From Colletes latitarsis (taxonomy: Eukaryota > Arthropoda > Insecta > Hymenoptera > Colletidae), in assembly GCF_051014445.1 (NCBI RefSeq), contig NC_135134.1, forward strand, positions 27,841,672-27,905,671: a stretch of DNA of 64,000 nucleotides, in the 5' to 3' direction. A program made the translations under genes and the position numbers. Under the pieces are notes generated by a model that worked only from the letters and a program-made list of their open reading frames with translations, searched no databases and was not told the DNA's origin. Below, piece by piece: positions 1 to 10,768 of this stretch; the first letter of the stretch is position 1; each line of letters begins with the position of its first letter.

Positions 1-15
1 TAACCCAGACCTAAC

Positions 16-191
16 ATGCGTTATTCTCTAAAATATTTATCAAGACCAGGTTTAATTGAATGTTTCAGTGTGGTACCACATTACTATGTGTTCCAAACCA
101 GAAAAAACCCAGGATCCGTTCAACGAGTATGTGAAGTGTGCGAAAGTATGAGTCCGATGAGTGAAAATCCCAGGACTGACCTAGACCTAAC
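16..191 (+). repeat. Reference monomer, ATGCG head with GGATCC tail (class A)
   Basis: One full 176-bp monomer, phased on the ATG of ATGCGTTA. Within this phase the dyad TGTGGTACCACA is at monomer positions 54-65 (69-80 here), the A6 tract at 87-92, GGATCC at 97-102, and the pyrimidine-rich GACCTAAC repeats fill the last 25 bases. Class A is defined by GGATCCGTTCAACAAG followed by TATGTGAAG, and often by a later GAGTGAAAATCCC. The phase point is chosen for convenience and is not a biological start. One strand is open across the monomer, but this is explained by repeat length and is not evidence of a gene. Confidence 0.93.
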
Positions 192-234
192 ATGCGTTAT
201 CCTCTAATATATTGAACGAAACCAGGTTTAATGG

Positions 235-245
235 ACTGTTTCAGT
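235..245 (+). other. Small hairpin ACTG-TTT-CAGT (representative)
   Basis: ACTGTTTCAGT is a perfect inverted repeat with a 4-bp stem and a TTT loop. It ends exactly where the TGTGGTACCACA dyad begins, sharing one T. It is present in most monomers that carry GGACTG, CGACTG or TTGACTG before TTTCAG. It is broken in monomers that read GAATGTTTCAG. The pairing is visible in the sequence. Any role is unknown. Confidence 0.75.
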
Positions 246-256
246 GTGGTACCACA
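245..256 (+). other. 12-bp perfect dyad TGTGGTACCACA (representative)
   Basis: TGTGGTACCACA equals its own reverse complement over 12 bases and contains a GGTACC hexamer. It occurs at monomer position 54-65 in a large fraction of the array, for example at 69-80. In other monomers only the middle two bases change and the arms stay complementary: TGTGG-TC-CCACA at 2184-2195 and TGTGG-AA-CCACA at 597-608. Dyads of this sort could bind a dimeric protein or extrude as a cruciform. Neither is shown here. Confidence 0.85.
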
Positions 257-347
257 CTACTACGTGATCCAAACCAGAAAAAGCCCAGGATCCGTTCAAC
301 AAGTATGTGAAGTGTGCGAAAGTATGAGCCTGATGAGAGCAAATCCC

Positions 348-369
348 AGACCTAACCTAGACCTAACAT
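348..369 (+). repeat. Internal 11-bp tandem duplication at the monomer end (representative)
   Basis: Two adjacent 11-mers, AGACCTAACCT and AGACCTAACAT, match at 10 of 11 positions and end each monomer. The same arrangement, with small changes such as AGACCTATCCC or AGGCCTAACCT in the first copy, is present in nearly every monomer. It suggests the monomer once grew by a small internal duplication. The CCTAAC core resembles telomere-type units only loosely. Confidence 0.8.
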
Positions 370-543
370 GAATTATTCTCTAAAATATTGGTCGAAACCA
401 AGTTTAATTGACTGTTTCAGTGTCGTCCCACATTACTACGTGACCCAAACCAGAAAAAACCCAGGATCCGTTCAACAAGTATGTGAAAAACGCGAAAGTA
501 TGAGCCTGATGAGGGCAAATCCCAGACCTATCCCAGACCTAAC
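368..543 (+). repeat. Monomer with ATGAATTATTC head
   Basis: Head variant in which ATGCGTTATCC is replaced by ATGAATTATTC, followed by CTAAAATATTG as in other monomers. This head often sits on a centre with TGTGGTCCCACA, or TGTCGTCCCACA in this copy. It recurs at 4243, 15679, 57035, 59147, 61259, 63019 and 63899 among many others. In the last domain it marks the start of each higher-order unit. The rest of the monomer is ordinary, so the head appears to be an exchangeable module. Confidence 0.9.
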
Positions 544-3105
544 TTGCGTTATCCTCTAAAATATTGATCGAAGCCAAGTTTAATCGACTGTTTCAGTGTG
601 GAACCACATTACTACGTGATCCAAGCCAGAAAAAAACCCACAATCTTGTCAACGAGTATGTGAAGTGTGCGAAAGTATGAGTCTGATGAGGGCTAATCCC
701 AGACCTATCCCAGACCTAGCTTGCGTGATCCTCTAAAATATTGATCGAGACCAGGTTTAATTGACTGTTTTAGTGTGGTACTACATTACTACGTGATCCA
801 AACCAGAAAAAACACAGGATCTGTTTAATAAGTATGTGAAAAACGCGAAACTGTGAGCCTGATGAGGGCAAATCTTAGACCTAACCCAGACCTAAGATGC
901 GTTATCCTCTAAAATATTTATCCAGAACAGGTTTCATTGAATGTTTCAGTGTGGTACCACTTTACTACGTGTTCCAATCCAGAAATGGCCCAGGATTTAG
1001 CCATGAAGTATGAGAAATATGCGATAGTAAGAGCCTGATGAGGGCAAATCCTAGACCTATCCCAGACCTAACTTGCGCTATCCTCTAAAATATTGATCGA
1101 AACCAGGTTTAATTGACTGTTTCAGCGTGGTACCACATTACTACGTGTTCCAAACCAGAAAAAACCCAGGATCCGTTAAACAAGTATGTGAAGAAGGCGA
1201 AAGTATGAGTCTGGTCAGTGAAAATCTCATGCCTTACCTAGACCTAACTTGCGTTGTCCTCTAAAATATTGATGAAAACCAGGTTCCATTGACTGTTTCA
1301 GTGTGGTACTACATTACTACGTGATGCAATCCAGAAAAAGCCCATGATCTAGCCATCAAGTATGAGAAATATGCGAAAGAATGAGCCTAATGAGAGCAAA
1401 TCCCAGACCTAACCTAGACCTAACATGCGTTATCCTCTAAAATATTGAGCGAAAACAGGTTTAATGGACTGTTTCAGTGTGGTACCACACTACTTCGTGA
1501 TCCAAAACAGAAAAAACCCAGGATCCGTTCAAGAAGTATGTGAAGAATGCGAAAGTATGAGTCTGATGAGTGAAAATCCCAGGCCTAACCTAGACCATAA
1601 CTTGCGTAATCCTCTAAAATATTGATCGAAACCAGGTTTAATTCGCTGTTTCAGCGTGGTACCACATTACTACGTCATACAATCCAGAAACAGCCCAGGA
1701 TCTAGCCATCAAGTATGAGAAATATGCGAAAGAATGAGCCTGATGAGAGCAAATCCCAGACCTAACCTAGACCTAACATGAATTATTCTCTAAAATATTG
1801 ATCGAAACCAGGTTTAATCGACTGTATCAGTGTGGTACCACATTACTATGTGATCCAAACCAGAAAATAACCCAGGATCTGTTCAACGAGTATGTGAAGT
1901 GTGCGAAAGTATGAGTCTGATGAGGGCAAATCCCATACCTATCCCAGACCTAACATGCGTTATCCTCTAAAATATTTATCAAGACCAGGTTTAATTGATT
2001 GTTTCAGTGTGGACCCACATTACTACGTGATCCAAACCAGAAAAAACTCAGGATCCGTTCAACAAGTATGTGAAGAATGCGAAAGTATGAGTCTGATGAG
2101 TGAAAATCCCAGGCCTGACCTAGACCTAACATGCGTTATCCTCTAAAATATTGAGCGAAACCAGGTTTAATGGACTGTTTCAGTGTGGTCCCACATTACT
2201 ACGTGATCCAAACCAGAAAAAACCCAGGATCCGTGCAACAAGTATGTGAAGAAGGCGAAATTATGAGTCTGATCAGTGAAAATCTCAGGCCTTACCTAGA
2301 CCTAACTTGCGTTGTCCTCTAAGATATTGATGGAATCCAGGTTTAATTGACTGTTTCAGTGTGGTACTACATTTCTACGTGATGCAATCCAGAAAAAGCC
2401 CATGATCTAGCCATCAAGTATGAGAAATATGCGAAAGAATGAGCCTAATGAGAGCAAATCCCAGACCTAACCTAGACCTAACATGCGTTATCCTCTAAAA
2501 TATTGAGCGCAACCAGGTTTAATGGACTGTTTCAGTGTGGTACCACACTACTTCGTGATCCAAACCAGAAAAAACCCAGGATCTGTTTAACAGGTATGTG
2601 AAAAACTCGAAACTGTGAGCCTGATGAGGGCAAATCTTAGACCTAACCTTAACCTAACATGCGTTATCCTCTAAAACATTGAGCGCAACCAGGTTTGATG
2701 GACTGTTTCAGTGTGGTACCACACTACTATGGGATCCAAACCAGAAAAAACCCAGGATGTGTTCAACAAGTATGTGAAAAACGCGAAAGTATGAACCTGA
2801 TGAGGACAAATCCCAGACCAATCCCAGACTTAACTTTCGTTATCCTCTAAGATATTGATCGAAACCAGGTTTAATCGTCTGTTTCAGTGTGGTACCACAT
2901 TACTACATGATCCAAACCAGAAGAAACCCAGGATCAGTTCAACAAGTATGAGAAGAATGCGAAAGTATGAGTCTGATGAGTGAAAATCCCAGGGCAAACC
3001 TAGGCCTTACATGCGTTATCCTCTAAAATATTCATCCAAACCAGGTTTAATGGACTGTTTCAGTGTGATACCACAGTACTACGTGATCCAAACAAGAAAA
3101 AACCC

Positions 3106-3699
3106 AGGATCAGTTCAACAAGTATGAGAAGAATGCGAAGGTATGAGTCTGATGAGTGAAAATCCCAGACCTAACCTAGACCTAACATGCGTTATCCTCT
3201 AAAATATTGATCGAAACCAGGTTTAATTGACTGTTTCAGCGTGGTACCACATTACTACGTGATACAAACCAGAAACAGCCCAGGATCTAGCCATGAAGTA
3301 TGATAAATATGCGAAAGTATGAGTCTGATGAGGGCAAATCCCAGACCTATCCCAGACCTAACATGCGTTATCCGCTAAAATATTTATCAAGACCGGGTTT
3401 AATTGATTGTTTCAGTGTGGATCCACATTACTACGTGATCCAAACCAGAAAAAACCCAGGATCCGTTCAACAAGTATGTGAAGAATGCGAAAGTATGAGT
3501 CTCATGAGCGAAAATCCCGGACCTATCTCAGACCTAACTTGCGTTATCCTCTAAAATATTGATCGAAGCCAAGTTTAATCGACTGCTTCAGTGTGGAACC
3601 ACATTACTACGTGATCCAAGCCAGAAATAGCCCAGGATCTAGCCATGAAGTATGAGAAATATGCGAAAGTATGAGCCTGATGAGGGCAAATCCTAGACC
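3106..3699 (+). repeat. Monomers between the two duplicated blocks
   Basis: About three and a half monomers link the two copies of the duplication. They include a monomer at 3361-3538 with TGTGGATCCACA in place of the usual dyad centre. TGTGGATCCACA is itself a perfect 12-bp palindrome with AT in the centre. No gene or other element is visible. Confidence 0.7.
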
Positions 3700-3714
3700 T
3701 AACCCAGACCTAAC
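3539..3714 (+). repeat. Monomer with GGATCTAGCCATGAAG tail (class B)
   Basis: A 176-bp monomer whose second half differs from class A. After the A-tract region, which here reads GAAATAGCCC, comes GGATCTAGCCATGAAG, then TATGAGAAATATGCGAAAG and GATGAGGGCAAATCC. A sister form has CCATCAAG in place of CCATGAAG and GATGAGAGCAAATCCC. Class A and B halves are joined to different heads and centres across the window, which shows that monomers are mosaics and not clean lineages. Confidence 0.9.
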
Positions 3715-6625
3715 ATGCGTTATTCTCTAAAATATTTATCAAGACCAGGTTTAATTGAATGTTTCAGTGTGGTACCACATTACTACGTGTTCCAAACCAG
3801 AAAAAACCCAGGATCCGTTCAACGAGTATGTGAAGTGTGCGAAAGTATGAGTCTGATGAGGGCAAATCCCAGACCTATCCCAGACCTAACATGCGTTATC
3901 CTCTAAAATATTTATCAAGACCAGGTTTAATTGATTGTTTCAATGTGGATCCACATTACTACGTGATCCAAACCAGAAAAAACCCAGGATCCGTTCAACA
4001 AGTATGTGAAGAATCCGAAAGTATGAGTCCGATGAGTGAAAATCCCAGGACTGACCTAGACCTAACATGCGTTATCCTCTAATATATTGAGCGAAACCAG
4101 GTATAATGGACTGTTTCAGTGTGGTACCACACTACTACGTGATCCAAACCAGAAAAAGCCCAGGATCCGTTCAACAAGTATGTGAAGTGTGCGAAAGTAT
4201 GAGCCTGATGAGAGCAAATCCCAGACCTAACCTAGACCTAACATGAATTATTCTCTAAAATATTGGTCGAAACCAAGTTTAATTGACTGTTTCAGTGTGG
4301 TCCCACATTACTACGTGACCCAAACCAGAAAAAACCCAGGATCCGTTCAACAAGTATGTGAAAAACGCGAAAGTATGAGCCTGATGAGGGCAAATCCCAG
4401 ACCTATCCCAGACCTAACTTGCGTTATCCTCTAAAATATTGATCGAAGCCAAGTTTAATCGACTGTTTCAGTGTGGAACCACATTACTACGTGATCCAAG
4501 CCAGAAAAAAACCCACAATCTTGTCAACGAGTATGAGAAGTGTGCGAAAGTATGAGTCCGATGAGGGCTAATCCCAGACCTATCCCAGACCTAGCTTGCG
4601 TGATCCTCTAAAATATTGATCGAGACCAGGTTTAATTGACTGTTTTAGTGTGGTACCACATTACTACGTGATCCAAACCAGAAAAAACACAGGATCTGTT
4701 TAACAAGTATGTGAAAAACGCGAAACTGTGAGCCTGATGAGGGCAAATCTTAGACCTAACCCAGACCTAAGATGCGTTATCCTCTAAAATATTTATCCAG
4801 AACAGGTTTCATTGAATGTTTCAGTGTGGTACCACTTTACTACGTGATCCAATCCAGAAATAGCCCAGGATTTAGCCATGAAGTATGAGAAATATGCGAT
4901 AGTAAGAGCCTGATGAGGGCAAATCCTAGACCTATCCCAGACCTAACTTGCGCTATCCTCTAAAATATTGATCGAAACCAGGTTTAATTGACTGTTTCAG
5001 CGTGGTACCACATTACTACGTGTTCCAAACCAGAAAAAACCCAGGATCCGTTCAACAAGTATGTGAAGAAGGCGAAAGTATGAGTCTGATCAGTGAAAAT
5101 CTCAGGCCTTACCTAGACCTAACTTGCGTTGTCCTCTAAAATATTGATGGAAACCGGGTTTCATTGACTGTTTCAGTGTGGTACTACATTACTACGTGAT
5201 GCAATCCAGAAAAAGCCCATGATCTAGCCATCAAGTATGAGAAATATGCGAAAGAATGAGCCTAATGAGAGCAAATCCCAGACCTAACCTAGACCTAACA
5301 TGCGTTATCCTCTAAAATATTGAGCGAAAACAGGTTTAATGGACTGTTTCAGTGTGGTACCACACTACTTCGTGATCCAAACCAGAAAAAACCCAGGATC
5401 CGTTCAAGAAGTATGTGAAGAATGCGAAAGTATGAGTCTGATGAGTGAAAATCCCAGGCCTAACCTAGACCATAACTTGCGTAATCCTCTAAAATATTGA
5501 TCGAAACCAGGTTTAATTCGCTGTTTCAGCGTGGTACCACATTACTACGTCATACAATCCAGAAACAGCCCAGGATCTAGCCATCAAGTATGAGAAATAT
5601 GCGAAAGAATGAGCCTGATGAGAGCAAATCCCAGACCTAACCTAGACCTAACATGAATTATTCTCTAAAATATTGATCGAAACCAGGTTTAATCGACTGT
5701 ATCAGTGTGGTACCACATTACTATGTGATCCAAACCAGAAAATAACCCAGGATCTGTTCAACGAGTATGTGAAGTGTGCGAAAGTATGAGTCTGATGAGG
5801 TCAAATCCCAGACCTATCCCAGACCTAACTTGCGTTGTCCTCTAAGATATTGATGGAAACCAGGTTTAATTGACTGTTTCAGTGTTGTACTTCATTACTA
5901 CGTGATGCAATCCAGAAAAAGCCCAGGATCTAGCCATCAAGTATGAGAAATATGCGAAAGAATGACCCTAATGAGAGCAAATCCCAGACCTAACCTAGAC
6001 CTAACATGCGTTATCCTCTAAAATATTGAGCGCAACCAGGTTTAATGGACTGTTTCAGTGTGGTACCACACTACTTCGTGATCCAAACCAGAAAAAACCC
6101 AGGATCTGTTTAACAGGTATGTGAAAAACTCGAAACTGTGAGCCTGATGAGGGCAAATCTTAGACCTAACCTTAACCTAACATGCGTTATCCTCTAAAAC
6201 ATTGAGCGAAACCAGGTTTGATGGACTGTTTCAGTGTGGTACCACACTACTATGGGATCCAAACCAGAAAAAACCCAGGATGTGTTCAACAAGTATGTGA
6301 AAAACGCGAAAGTATGAACCTGATGAGGACAAATCCCAGACCAATCCCAGACTTAACTTTCGTTATCCTCTAAGATATTGATCGAAACCAGGTTTAATCG
6401 TCTGTTTCAGTGTGGTACCACATTACTACATGATCCAAACCAGAAGAAACCCAGGATCAGTTCAACAAGTATGAGAAGAATGCGAAAGTATGAGTCTGAT
6501 GAGTGAAAATCCCAGGGCAAACCTAGGCCTTACATGCGTTATCCTCTAAAATATTCATCCAAACCAGGTTTAATGGACTGTTTCAGTGTGGTACCACAGT
6601 ACTGCGTGATACAAACCAGAAAAAA
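3700..6625 (+). repeat. Segmental duplication, right copy
   Basis: Right-hand partner of 1-3105. It has one extra monomer near 3840-4015 relative to the left copy and lacks about 352 bp (two monomers), corresponding to 1921-2300 of the left copy, with the join near 5795-5830. Similarity ends near 6600, where this copy reads CACAGTACTGCGTGATAC and the left copy reads CACAGTACTACGTGATCC. Substitutions between copies are frequent enough that this event is older than the 3168-bp duplications further right. Confidence 0.82.
5830..6005 (+). repeat. Monomer with TTGCGTTGTCC head and degenerate dyad
   Basis: This monomer has TTGCGTTGTCCTCTAAGATA at the head, then GATGGAAACC, a centre TGTTGTACTTCATTAC and the downstream GTGATGCAATCCAGAAAAAG. 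The palindrome TGTGGTACCACA is lost, since TGTTGTACTTCA cannot pair. A close relative keeps TGTGGTACTACA, which breaks one arm. These dyad-less monomers are spaced among dyad-bearing ones in every domain, for example near 9172, 12510, 14449, 35927, 52297 and 54225. Confidence 0.88.
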
Positions 6626-7414
6626 CCCAGGATCTGTTCAACAAGTATGTGAAGAATGCGCAAGTATGAGCCTGATGAGGGCAAATCCCAGAACAATCCC
6701 AGACCTAACTTGCGTTGTCCTCTAAGATATTGATGGAATCCAGGTTTAATTGACTGTTTCAGTGTTGTACTTCATTACTACGTGATGCAAACCAGAAGAA
6801 ACCCAGGATCAGTTCAACAAGTATGTGAAGAATGCGAAAGTATGAGTCTGATGAGTGAAAATCCCAGGCCTAACCTAGACCTAACATGCGTTATCCTCAA
6901 AAATATTGATCGAAACCTGGTTTAATCGACTGTTTCAGTGTGGTACCACATTACTATGTGATCCAAACCAGAAAGTAACCCAGGATCTGTTCAACGAGTA
7001 TGTGAAGTGTGCGAAAGTATGAGTCTGATGTGGTCAAATCCCAGACCAATCCCAGACTTAACTTGCGTTACCCTCTAAAATATTGATCGAAACCAGGTTT
7101 AATCGACTGTTTCAGTGTGGTACCACATTACTACGTGATCCAAACCAGAAAAAACCCAGGATCAGTTCAACAAGTATGAGAAGAATGCGAAAGTATGAGT
7201 CTGATGAGTGAAAATCCTTGACCTAACCCAAACCTAACATGCGTTATCCTCTAAAATATTGATCGAAACCAGGTTTAATTCGCTGTTTCAACGTGGTACC
7301 ACATTACTACGTGATCCAAACCAGAAAAAACCCAGGATCAGTTCAACAAGTATGAGAAGAATGCGAAAGTATGAGTCTGATGACTGAAAATCCCAGGGCT
7401 AACCTAGACCTTAC

Positions 7415-7573
7415 ATGCGTTATCCTCTAAAATATTCATCCAAACCAGGTTTAATGGACTGTTTCAGTGTGGTACCACACTACTGCGTGATACAAACCAG
7501 AAAAAACCCAGGATCTGTTCAACAAGTATGTGAGCCTGATGAGGGCGAATCCCAGACCTATGCCAGACCTAAC
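7415..7573 (+). repeat. Shortened monomer with a 17-bp internal deletion
   Basis: At 7526-7536 the sequence reads GTATG then TGAGCC. The closest relatives (for example 13146-13175) carry 17 further bases, TGAAAAACGCGAAAGTA, at this point. The missing segment and the sequence after it both begin with TGA, so a short-homology slip fits. The monomer is about 159 bp, and the deletion shifts the phase of all later monomers. Confidence 0.8.
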
Positions 7574-8654
7574 TTGCGTTATCCTCTAAAATATTGATCG
7601 AAACCAGGTTTAATTGACTGTTTCAGCGTGGTACCACATTACTACGTGATACAATCCAGAAACAGCCCAGGATCTGGCCATGAAGTATGAGAGATATGCG
7701 AAAGTATGAGCCTGCTGAGGGCAAATCCTAGACCTAACCCAGACCTAACATGCGTTATCCTCTAAAATATTTATCAAGACCAGGTTTAATTGATTGTTTC
7801 AGAGTGGTCCCCCACTACAACGTGATCCAAACCAGAAAAAACCCAGGATCAGTTCAACAAGTATGAGAAGAATGCGAAAGTATGAGTCTGATGACTGAAA
7901 ATCCCAGGGCTAACCTAGACCTTACATGCGTTATCCTCTAAAATATTCATCCAAACCAGGTTTAATGGACTGTTTCAGTGTGGTACCACATTACTACGTG
8001 ATCCAAACCAGAAAAAACCCAGGATCAGTTCAACAAGTATGAGAAGAATGCGAAAGTATGAGTCTGATGAGTGAAAATCCTTGACCTAACCCAAACCTAA
8101 CATGCGTTATCCTCTAAAATATTGATCGAAACCAGGTTTATTTCGCTGTTTCAGCGTGGTACCACATTACTATGTGATCCAAACCAGAAAGTAACCCAGG
8201 GTCTGTTCAACGAGTATGTGAAGTGTGCGAAAGTATGAGTCTGATGAGGTCAAATCCCAGACAAATCCCAGACTTAACTTGCGTTATCCTCTAAAATATT
8301 GATCGAAACCAGGTTTAATCGACTGTTTCAGTGTGGTACCACATTACTACGTGATCCAAACCAGAAAAAACCCAGGATCAGTTCAACAAGTATGAGAAGA
8401 ATGCGAAAGTATGAGTCTGATGAGTGAAAATCCTTGACCTAACCCAAACCTAACATGCGTTATCCTCTAAAATATTGATCGAAACCAGGTTTAATTCGCT
8501 GTTTCAGCGTGGTACCACATTACTATGTGATCCAAACCAGAAAGTAACCCAGGGTCTGTTCAACGAGTATGTGAAGTGTGCGAAAGTATGAGTCTGATGT
8601 GGTCAAATCCCAGACCAATCCCAGACTTAACTTGCGTTACCCTCTAAAATATTG

Positions 8655-9060
8655 TTCGAAACCAGGTTTAATCGACTGTTTCAGTGTGGTACCACATTAC
8701 TATGTGATCCAAACCAGAAAATAACCCAGGATCTGTTCAACGAGTATGTGAAGTGTGCGAAAGTATGAGTCTGATGAGGTCAAATCCCAGACCTATCCCA
8801 AACCTAACTATGCGTTATCCTCTAAAATATTGATCAAAACCAGGTTTAATCGACTGTTTCAGTGTGGTACCACATTACTACGTGACCCAAACCAGAAAAA
8901 ACCCAGGATCCGTTCAACATGTATGTGAAGAATGCGAAAGTATGAATCTGAAGAGTGAAAATTCCAGACCTAACCTAGACCTAATATGCGTTATCCTCTA
9001 AAATATTGATCCAAACCAGGTTTAATGGACTGTTTCAGTGTGGTACCACACTACTACGTG
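8655..9060 (+). repeat. Local duplication, copy 1
   Basis: Matches 10769-11174 at an offset of about 2114 bp, equal to 12 monomers plus two single-base length variants. Shared rare markers include AACCTAACTATGCGTTATCC, GATCAAAACC, CAACATGTATGTGAAG, GAATCTGAAGAGTGAAAATT and AGACCTAATATGCG. Outside this stretch of about 400 bp the two places are no more alike than other monomers. Confidence 0.75.
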
Positions 9061-10768
9061 ATCCAAACCAGAAAGAACCCAGGATCTGTTCAACAAGTAT
9101 GTGAAAAACGCGAATGTATGAGCCTGATGAGGGCAAATCCCAGACCATTCCCAGACATAACTGGCGTTGTCCTCTAAGATATTGATGGAAACCAGTTTAA
9201 CTGACTGTTTCAGTGTTGTACTTCATTACTACGTGATGCAATCCAGAAAAAGCCCAGGATCTAGCCATGAAGTATGATAAATATGCGAAAGAACGAGCCT
9301 GATGAGAGCAAATCCCAGACCTAACCTAGACCTAACATGAATTATTCTCTAAAATATTGATCGAAACCAGGTTTAATGGACTGTTTCAGTGTGGTACCAC
9401 ACTACTACGGGATCCAAACCAGAAAAAACCCAGGATCTGTTCAACAGGTATGTGAAGTGTGCGAAAGTATGAGTCTGCTGAGGTCAAATCCCCGACCAAT
9501 CCCAGTCTTAACTTGCGTTATCCTCCAAAATATTGATCGGAACCAGGTTTAATCGACTGTTTCAGCGTGGTACCACATTACTACGTGATACAATCCAGAA
9601 ATAGCCCTGGATCTAGCCATGATGTAAGAGAAAGATCCGAAAGTATGAGCATGATGAGGGCAAATTCTAGACCTGACCCAGACCTAACATGCGTTATCCT
9701 CTAAAATATTTATCAAGACCAGGTTTAATTGACTGTTTCAGTGTGGTCCCACATTACTACGTGATCCAAACCAGAAAAAACCCAGGATCCGTTCTACAAC
9801 TATGTGATGAATGCGAAAGTATGAGTCTGATGAGTGAAAATCCCAGGCCTAACCTAGACCTAACATGCGTTATCCTCAAAAATATTGATCGAAACCTGGT
9901 TTAATGGACTGTTTCAGTGTGGTACCACATTACTATGTGATCCAAACCAGAAAGTAACCCAGGATCTGTTCAACGAGTATGTGAAGTGTGCGAAAGTATG
10001 AGTCTGATGAGGTCAAATCCCAGACCAATCCCAGACTTAACTTGCGTTATCCTCTAAAATATTGATCGAAACCAGGTTTAATCGACTGTTTCAGTGTGGT
10101 ACCACATTACTACGTGATCCAAACCAGAAAAAACCCAGGATCAGTTCAACAAGTATGAGAAGAATGCGAAAGTATGAGTCTGATGAGTGAAAATCCCGGG
10201 GCTAACCTAGACCTAACATGCGTTATCCTCTAATATATTGATCCAGACCAGGTTTAATGGACTGTTTCAGTGTGGTACCACACTACTACGTGATACAAAC
10301 TTGAAAAAACCCAGGATCTGTTCAACAAGTATGTGAAAAACGCGAAAGAATGAGCCTGATGAGGGCGAATCCCAAACCTATGCAAGACCTAACTTGCGTT
10401 ATCCTCTAAAATATAGATCAAAACCAGGTTTAATTGACTGTTTCAGCGTGGTACCACATTACTACGTGATACAATCCAGAAACAGTCCAGGATCTAGCCA
10501 TGAAGTATGAGAAATATGCGAAAGTATGACCCTGATGATGGCAAATCCCAGGCCTAACCTAGACCTAACTTGCGTTATCCTCTAAAATATTGATCGAAAC
10601 CAGGTTTTATTCGCTGTTTCAGCGTGGTACCACATTACTACGTCATACAATCCAGGAACAGCCCAGGATCTAGCCATCAAGTATGAGAAATATGCGAAAG
10701 AATGAGCCTGATGAGAGCAAATCCCAGACCTAACCTAGACCTAACATGAATTATTCTCTAAAATATTA

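Larger units (their letters stand above)
1..3105 (+). repeat. Segmental duplication, left copy
   Basis: This block matches 3700-6625. From about 140 to 1920 the offset is 3875 bp (541 matches 4416, including the rare GATCGAAGCCAAGTTTAATC and CCCACAATCTTGTCAACG variants). From 16 to about 140 the offset is 3699, one monomer less. From about 2310 to 3070 it is 3523, two monomers less. The copies therefore differ by whole-monomer gains or losses as well as scattered substitutions. The left end runs off the window. Edges are approximate. Confidence 0.82.

Noticed and set aside
30..60. CENP-B box on the minus strand, starting from TTTCGATCAATATTTT (complement of AAAATATTGATCGAAA).
   Set aside because: Only the TTCG-NNNN-A half matches. 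The CGGG half of the box is absent in the monomers examined.
16..207. Dozens of open frames of about 60-84 codons with similar products, looking like a tandem gene family.
   Set aside because: They repeat with the satellite monomer. Their length is fixed by 176 being 2 modulo 3, they have no splice, promoter or poly(A) context that I can see, and many sister monomers are closed in the same frame.
150..240. Hammerhead ribozyme core: CTGATGAG in one part of the monomer and CGAAAC after the next head, in the right order on the + strand. Satellite-encoded hammerheads are known in newts, schistosomes and cave crickets.
   Set aside because: I could pair at best a weak stem II (GAGCAA with TTGATC, one mismatch, across a very long loop) and a 3-bp stem III. 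No segment with a suitable cleavage site pairs with the GTATGAG sequence before CTGATGA to form stem I.
348..369. Interstitial telomere sequence from the CCTAAC strings.
   Set aside because: There are only two imperfect 11-bp units per monomer, and their period fits neither a 5-, 6- nor 7-bp telomere repeat.
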